This document shows, one piece after another, positions 6,169-9,648 of a stretch of DNA of 9,648 nucleotides; within the stretch, counting starts at the first letter, position 1; every line of letters starts with the position of its first letter. The stretch comes from an uncultured Spirochaetales bacterium (GTDB lineage: Bacteria > UBP6 > UBA1177). The notes below the pieces were generated by a model. That model saw nothing but the letters and a program-made list of their open reading frames with translations, was not told the DNA's origin and ran no database searches. The stretch spans positions 16,018-25,665 of the forward strand of contig CACZFE010000012.1 of assembly GCA_902780365.1 (NCBI GenBank). Reading direction: 5' to 3'. Made by a program: the position numbers and the translations under genes.

Positions 6169-7688
6169 AGTCAACAATAAAAGAGTGCAAGGAATTTACA
6201 GATCTTCCGAACCGTAACGGAGACTATTCGCTTGATGTCGCTCTCGGTAACTACTGGCATATTGACGGCTGTTTCTGGGGGCTCAGGAACGATGAAGAAT
6301 CCAAAAAAGACGACTGGAATGCTTATGAAATTATTATTCCCGAAAAGTGCATTGTTGACAGCTGGAGTCCGTGCAACCAATGCCAGTGGGACACATGCAA
6401 TGTATTCTGCGTCAGGAACGCTTCGCCTGGAGATACTGTTCAAAAAACGGAAGCGGAAACCCCGGAAGTCGATCTGAAAAGGCTGCAATGGTCCAAGAAC
6501 ACTATGTTTGACCAGAAAAATTACTCGACATCGCTGCTCTCGCTTACGCACAACAGATATACCGGCTGGAACTGCGATTACGGCTGCAATATGCGCTTGT
6601 GTCAGGACACATATTGTTCGGAAAGCGAATTGAAAAAACGCGAAGAAGACGCGGTCCCCTGCGGATACGATCCTATGGACTGCAGCACGTATGAAATTTT
6701 CGGAGTCCACGATCCGTATTCTTACTGCGGCAACTTGCGGGAAGGCGGTTTTTCCGACTGGAGGCTTCCGACTCTTGAAGAACTTAAAGCGTTAAAAGTC
6801 AGAAAACATGAAAAAAACAATATTCGGGAAAATTACGCCATTTTTCTTTCACAAAACAAAACAGGAAAATCCGGCAGCTGGATTTTCGACCCGTTACAAA
6901 ACAGAACTCTTTTGATCAACATATTCGCAAGACACTCCTCCGTCTCAGAAGTCAAAAGATTTGCCGGAGATACAAATGTAATATGTGTCCGAGATAAACA
7001 AGAGAATGACCGCAGCATAAAACCGCAGAAAAATCCCGTAAAACCGCTCCCCGACCCGAAAAAACTGAAGTGGTCCGATATCGCTCCGAAGGCCATGACA
7101 TGGAAAGAGGCGGATTCCTACTGCTCCGACCTTGAAGAAAATGATTCGTCGGACTGGAGACTGCCGAATATCGACGAACTCAGAACTTTGATTCAGAACT
7201 GCGACCTGACGGAACCGGGCGGCAGCTGCAGAATCAGCGAAAACAGGCAGTGTCTCGGCGAAAAATGCTGGAACACCTCCTGCAACGGCTGTTACCAGAA
7301 CGGGACATCGATGTTAAAAAATAAAATCGCGGCCTTGGAAGAAAATTTGAGGGAAGATTATGGCGATTTCTGGTTTTTTGAGCTGGAAAAAATGGAGATG
7401 AATGGACTAAGTGTTGAAGAATATGAAAAATACAAGCAATTACAGCATGAATACGAACAGCGGGAAACTGCCGATTTCAAGGAATCAGATTTCAGCAAAA
7501 TCAATTCAAAAGAGCCTTTCTGGTCGTCAACTCTTGATCCCGAAAATGTCGGCGAAGCCTGGGGAGTCGATTTTATAAACGGCAAAGTCGGCCAGATGAC
7601 AATGTTTATTGATGCTTACGATGACTCGGGATCATTCCGCGCCCCGAATTCCTATGACTACAAACTCAGAGTTATCTGCGTAAGATAA
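6081..7688 (+). CDS. DUF1566/Lcl-type protein with three repeated units (main part of the frameshifted lipoprotein)
   Basis: This frame carries three DUF1566-like units. Their core motif is recognisable each time: EGGFSDWRPATPAEI (Trp at residue 21), EGGFSDWRLPTLEEL (Trp 227) and SSDWRLPNIDELRTLI (Trp 359). Units two and three open with LQWS and LKWS, and the units end in CVRN, CVRD and CVR, the usual ending of the family. Many Cys residues (GWNCDYGCNMRLC, CWNTSCNGCYQNG) suggest disulfides and export. DUF1566 units are found in secreted and surface proteins of bacteria, and their biochemical role is not settled. Unit three has an extra charged helical insert of about 60 residues (ALEENLREDYGD through the Lys/Glu/Tyr-rich part), before PFWSSTLDP. 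The ATG at 6081 lies inside unit one and has no ribosome site, so translation must come from the 5836 start through the frameshift. The codon use is visibly richer in G+C than in the upstream system genes. Confidence 0.75.
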   Translation: MYYGYIQDYCKELREGGFSDWRPATPAEIKSTIKECKEFTDLPNRNGDYSLDVALGNYWHIDGCFWGLRNDEESKKDDWNAYEIIIPEKCIVDSWSPCNQCQWDTCNVFCVRNASPGDTVQKTEAETPEVDLKRLQWSKNTMFDQKNYSTSLLSLTHNRYTGWNCDYGCNMRLCQDTYCSESELKKREEDAVPCGYDPMDCSTYEIFGVHDPYSYCGNLREGGFSDWRLPTLEELKALKVRKHEKNNIRENYAIFLSQNKTGKSGSWIFDPLQNRTLLINIFARHSSVSEVKRFAGDTNVICVRDKQENDRSIKPQKNPVKPLPDPKKLKWSDIAPKAMTWKEADSYCSDLEENDSSDWRLPNIDELRTLIQNCDLTEPGGSCRISENRQCLGEKCWNTSCNGCYQNGTSMLKNKIAALEENLREDYGDFWFFELEKMEMNGLSVEEYEKYKQLQHEYEQRETADFKESDFSKINSKEPFWSSTLDPENVGEAWGVDFINGKVGQMTMFIDAYDDSGSFRAPNSYDYKLRVICVR

Positions 7689-7725
7689 CCTTTCTTTTCT
7701 AAAACCCCGTCGCTTACGAAAAAAT

Positions 7726-7755
7726 TGTCAAAAATCTCTAATTTTCTAAAATATT
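7726..7755 (+). promoter_or_regulatory. Weak relative of the shared element (before the MoxR-like gene)
   Basis: TGTCAAA at 7726-7732 is followed after 16 bases by AAATATT at 7749-7755, with TTTTC at 7742-7746 in the spacer, one base off the position seen in copies A to C. The second box differs from GCTTATA, so this may be a diverged copy or chance in A+T-rich DNA. It lies about 33 bases before the ATG at 7789. Confidence 0.25.
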
Positions 7756-7788
7756 TTGGTTTTTTGGAAACATTTCAACGAGGCTGAC

Positions 7789-8739
7789 ATGGAAAATAAC
7801 AATTATCTGCCTGACAGAATCAAAACACTGCTTGCGTATTTGAACCATAATTTAAGCGGCAAGGAGGAGGCTGTTTCTCTGACACTGCTTTCAGCCATCG
7901 CCGGCGAAAGCATTCTCATGCTCGGATCTTCAGGACAAGACAAAATTGAGGTGGTTCGCTGCGTTGCAAGTGCTTTTCGTGATTTTTACGGAAGCGGATA
8001 CGAATGTTTTGAATATTTTATAAACGAATCCTCAACTCCTGATAATTTGCAGATTTCGGGAAAAACCTTTGCCTTCCTTGATGACATCTGGTCAGCAAAT
8101 CCGGCTGTTTTGAACAAACTTCTCAGGATTATAAACGATTCGCCGGTCTTTGTCGCGGCAGGTTCAAGAGAAGCAGATCCCTACAAAGCGGCAGAAGAGA
8201 GAAGGTTCGAGGCTCTGCGGGAAAGTTTTGCCCTTCATGTTTCAGTAAATACAGCTTCAAGTGATGCGGCTTTTTTCAAGCTCATAAATACTGTCAGCCA
8301 TCCTCGCCCGAACAAAGAACAGGAAACGGCATTACTTGATCAGAAGGAAATCCAAAACTGGCAGCAGACAAAAATCGACAAGGTTGAACTGGGTGAGGAT
8401 GCAAAAAATCTTATTTCTGAAGTCAGAAGAAAGATGATTGATTACTTTGTCAGCGACTTCCGCTGGAGAAAAATCGTTCGTGTTCTCAAGACATGCGCTT
8501 TTCTGAACGGCAGGAATAAAGTCGATCTTATTGACTGCTCGCTTATTGACTATGCTATTCCCGGCTATGTTGTCGAAGGCATCCTGAAACAGAAAGTTAT
8601 CGACGGCAAGTTAGACAGCAAACAGCACGCTCAATACAAAGAAAATATTTTCGCACGCCATAAATACTATCAGATTCTCAAAACTTCGGTTAATGATAAA
8701 AAACTCGAAATGGAACAGGGACTCCAAAACCCGTTCTAA
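7789..8739 (+). CDS. Shortened RavA/MoxR-like AAA+ protein, probable pseudo-ATPase
   Basis: From memory this 316-residue protein aligns along its length with the AAA+ part of RavA-type MoxR proteins. It has GESILMLGSSGQDKIE at 39-54 where RavA has GESVFLLGPPGIAKSL, FEYFINESSTPDNL at 74-87, FAFLDDIWSANPAVLNKLL at 94-112 for FLDEIWKAGPAILNTLL, FVAAGS at 121-126 for LVAASN, and VSDFRWRKIVRVLKTCAF at 221-238 for the sensor-2 block. Walker A keeps the Lys (52) but has Ile in place of Ser/Thr; Walker B has Asp for the catalytic Glu (99); the sensor-1 Asn is lost; the DRMLIR segment is RESFALH. Two stretches are missing, between TPDNL and Walker B and before sensor 1. ATP hydrolysis is therefore doubtful, while the fold and partner binding may remain. 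MoxR proteins usually work with VWA proteins, and one is encoded at 4460-5440. I chose ATG 7789 with GAGG at 7780-7783 rather than TTG 7756. The RavA C-terminal LARA region is absent. Confidence 0.7.
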   Translation: MENNNYLPDRIKTLLAYLNHNLSGKEEAVSLTLLSAIAGESILMLGSSGQDKIEVVRCVASAFRDFYGSGYECFEYFINESSTPDNLQISGKTFAFLDDIWSANPAVLNKLLRIINDSPVFVAAGSREADPYKAAEERRFEALRESFALHVSVNTASSDAAFFKLINTVSHPRPNKEQETALLDQKEIQNWQQTKIDKVELGEDAKNLISEVRRKMIDYFVSDFRWRKIVRVLKTCAFLNGRNKVDLIDCSLIDYAIPGYVVEGILKQKVIDGKLDSKQHAQYKENIFARHKYYQILKTSVNDKKLEMEQGLQNPF

Positions 8740-8749
8740 TATCGTAACT

Positions 8750-8767
8750 TTCGGATTTTATTCCGAA
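8750..8767. terminator. Possible weak bidirectional terminator between convergent genes
   Basis: A perfect 6-bp stem, TTCGGA / TCCGAA, with a 6-base loop lies at 8750-8767, between and overlapping the ends of two converging genes (stops at 8739 and 8758). The stem is short and no strong T tract follows on either strand, so the call rests mainly on location. Confidence 0.3.
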
Positions 8768-9492
8768 TCTTCTTCAGGTTTTATAAGTTCGACTATCTGC
8801 TGATCACAGAATACCGCATTGATTTCTCTGCCGTTGGCAAGTCTGAAGCGGCCGCGTCCGTGCCATTTGCCGTTTTTCCATTCGCCTGAATATTCGGCTT
8901 TGTCTGCATATTTGAAAGTGCCGTTTCCCGATATAGCGCCGTCTTCGAATTCACCGTAATAGGAGCTTCCGTCGGGAAAAATCAGCGAGCCGTAACCGTC
9001 CATTTTGTCGTTTTTCCAGGTCCCGTTGTACTTTATGCCGTTTGCATAAACGTAAATTCCGTGCCCTTCCTTGCGCCCTTCCTTCCAGTGTCCTTCGTAA
9101 ACATCACCGTTTTCGAGAATCAGTTTTCCTTTTCCGTCACGCAGCCCGTCAAAGGTCTCACCGTAATATCCGGGCTTAGGTTTAGGTTTTTCCGCCGGTT
9201 TTAATGGTTCAGGCAGTAGAGACGTTTCATGAAACGTCTCTACAGGTTCGGTGCTTTTCTTTTTATCTGCCTCTTTTTCCTTCTCTTTTTTTCTATATTT
9301 TTTAGGGAGTTCGATCAGACTTTCCTTCGGTTTTTTATAATCTTCGCGATATCCGTTTATCCTTTCGTCAGTCTGCGGCAGAGGTGCAATTTCGCGGCCT
9401 TCCGTCAAAGACTCGGCCGATTCGATATCGTCTGATGCGCTTGAATAAAAGAAAAGGGAAAGAAAAAACAGAAATACAAAGAAAGTTTTCAT
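8758..9492 (-). CDS. Secreted MORN-repeat protein
   Basis: This 244-residue protein starts with a signal peptide (MKTFFVFLFFLSLFFYSSAS, cleavage likely near residue 20; no lipobox Cys). A charged Lys/Glu/Pro-rich linker (21-108) follows, then five MORN repeats with an exact 23-residue period starting at Tyr 109, 132, 155, 178 and 201 (pattern Y-x-G-x-[WF]-x-[ND]-G-x3-G-x-G). MORN repeats form extended beta-hairpin solenoids. In bacteria they are common in surface or envelope proteins of unclear function, and in eukaryotes they are linked to membrane contact. I infer a periplasmic or surface location. No clear Shine-Dalgarno site precedes the ATG at 9490-9492 (minus strand); the upstream bases are T- and pyrimidine-rich. 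Residues 84-92 are encoded by a perfect palindrome, reported separately. It is convergent to the MoxR-like gene, and nothing links it functionally to the upstream system. Its G+C content is visibly higher than that of the genes before 5440. Confidence 0.9.
   Translation of the reverse strand: MKTFFVFLFFLSLFFYSSASDDIESAESLTEGREIAPLPQTDERINGYREDYKKPKESLIELPKKYRKKEKEKEADKKKSTEPVETFHETSLLPEPLKPAEKPKPKPGYYGETFDGLRDGKGKLILENGDVYEGHWKEGRKEGHGIYVYANGIKYNGTWKNDKMDGYGSLIFPDGSSYYGEFEDGAISGNGTFKYADKAEYSGEWKNGKWHGRGRFRLANGREINAVFCDQQIVELIKPEEDSE
9216..9243. repeat. Perfect 28-bp palindrome inside the MORN gene
   Basis: The left half GTAGAGACGTTTCA is followed directly by its exact reverse complement, with no spacer. 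Related sequences with the ends GTAGAGACG / CGTCTCTAC are, to my recollection, dispersed palindromic repeats in cyanobacteria and other bacteria. Here it lies in frame within the MORN linker, encoding V-E-T-F-H-E-T-S-L. Alternatively it could be a regulatory or hairpin site, but its position inside a gene makes a mobile palindromic repeat the more natural idea. Confidence 0.75.
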
Positions 9493-9507
9493 GAAAATGA
9501 AAAGAAC

Positions 9508-9585
9508 TTATTTTTTCTGAGCTTCGATTTCTTTTGAAAGCTCTTCAAAAGCCTTGTCAGCCCTTTCTGAGAAATACAGTGCGAT
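9508..9585 (-). pseudogene. C-terminal gene remnant upstream of the MORN gene
   Basis: On the minus strand a 25-codon open stretch reads as sensible protein (ALYFSERADKAFEELSKEIE, ending AQKK) and stops 15 bases before the MORN start. The codon just before it is a TAA (9586-9588) and no usable start exists. The sequence further upstream is A+T-rich and repetitive. It therefore looks like the tail of a gene whose body was cut away, perhaps by the adjacent repeat material. The parent gene is not recognisable. Chance coding cannot be excluded at this length. Confidence 0.4.
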
Positions 9586-9606
9586 TTACAATGAAAAATT
9601 ATTAAT

Positions 9607-9638
9607 TCTTCAGTCTTCAGTTTTCAGTCTTCAGTTAG
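9607..9638. repeat. Short tandem heptamer repeat
   Basis: Four adjacent 7-base units at 9611-9638 read CAGTCTT, CAGTTTT, CAGTCTT and CAGTTAG, with a partial TCTT in front. On the minus strand the unit is ACTGAAR. The preceding bases (9586-9606) are A+T-rich and noncoding. Short heptamer tandem repeats of this kind occur between genes in several bacterial groups. It ends ten bases before the window edge, so its full extent is probably visible. Confidence 0.6.
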
Positions 9639-9648
9639 AAAATCCTGT

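Noticed and set aside
7711..7717. CGCTTAC upstream of the MoxR-like gene as a second box of the shared element
   Set aside because: It lies upstream of the TGTCAAA box instead of 16 bases downstream, so the order is wrong.
7756..7788. TTG at 7756 as start of the MoxR-like gene
   Set aside because: ATG 7789 has GAGG five bases upstream, the TTG has none, and the extra residues would overlap the weak promoter-like element.
9607..9638. CRISPR array
   Set aside because: The units are 7 bases long and directly adjacent, without spacers.

Overview
The window looks like a piece of an A+T-rich, Gram-negative bacterial chromosome. Many reading frames are rich in Lys, Glu, Ile and Asn, Shine-Dalgarno sites are clear (GAGG/GGAGG), there is a lipoprotein-type signal peptide and a secreted MORN protein, and a DUF1566/Lcl-type protein carries the repeated motif SDWRLPT. 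I cannot fix the phylum. DUF1566 proteins of this Cys-rich style are, to my recollection, common in deltaproteobacteria/Myxococcota-like and other anaerobic or gut lineages, but that is only a hint. I see no tRNA, rRNA, CRISPR array, integrase or transposase gene.

Layout. Positions 3-1172 hold the 3' part of an unrecognised gene that enters from the left edge. Next come two translationally coupled genes, a stand-alone CARF-like (TM1812/Csx-type) ligand-sensor protein (1328-1951) and a divergent sigma-70-like protein (1954-2832). A second unit encodes a long coiled coil ending in a J-domain (2915-4445, split by a one-base frameshift at an A8 run) followed by a MIDAS-containing VWA protein (4460-5440). 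A third unit holds a small Cys/His-rich gene interrupted by an in-frame TAA at codon 8 (5521-5814) and a frameshifted lipoprotein with three DUF1566-like units (5836-7688). Then comes a shortened RavA/MoxR-like AAA+ protein whose catalytic motifs look eroded (7789-8739). Convergent to it, on the minus strand, is a secreted protein with five MORN repeats (8758-9492) that carries a perfect 28-bp palindrome inside its coding sequence. The right edge has a C-terminal gene remnant and short heptamer repeats.

How it may work together. The first three units each start behind the same element, TGTCAAC (or TATCAAC), exactly 16 bases, then GCTTATA, with a conserved TTTTTC between. A weak relative precedes the MoxR-like gene. 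The shared element and the local sigma-like gene suggest a small regulon. In this reading the CARF protein senses a nucleotide or other small ligand, the sigma-like factor drives the shared promoters, and a J-domain/VWA/MoxR-like set acts as a chaperone-like effector, loosely parallel to RavA-ViaA. This assembly is inference. The domain calls, promoter alignment, frameshifts and palindrome are read directly from the sequence. Three consecutive disrupted genes within about 2.6 kb are a warning that either decay or assembly error has affected the middle of the window.
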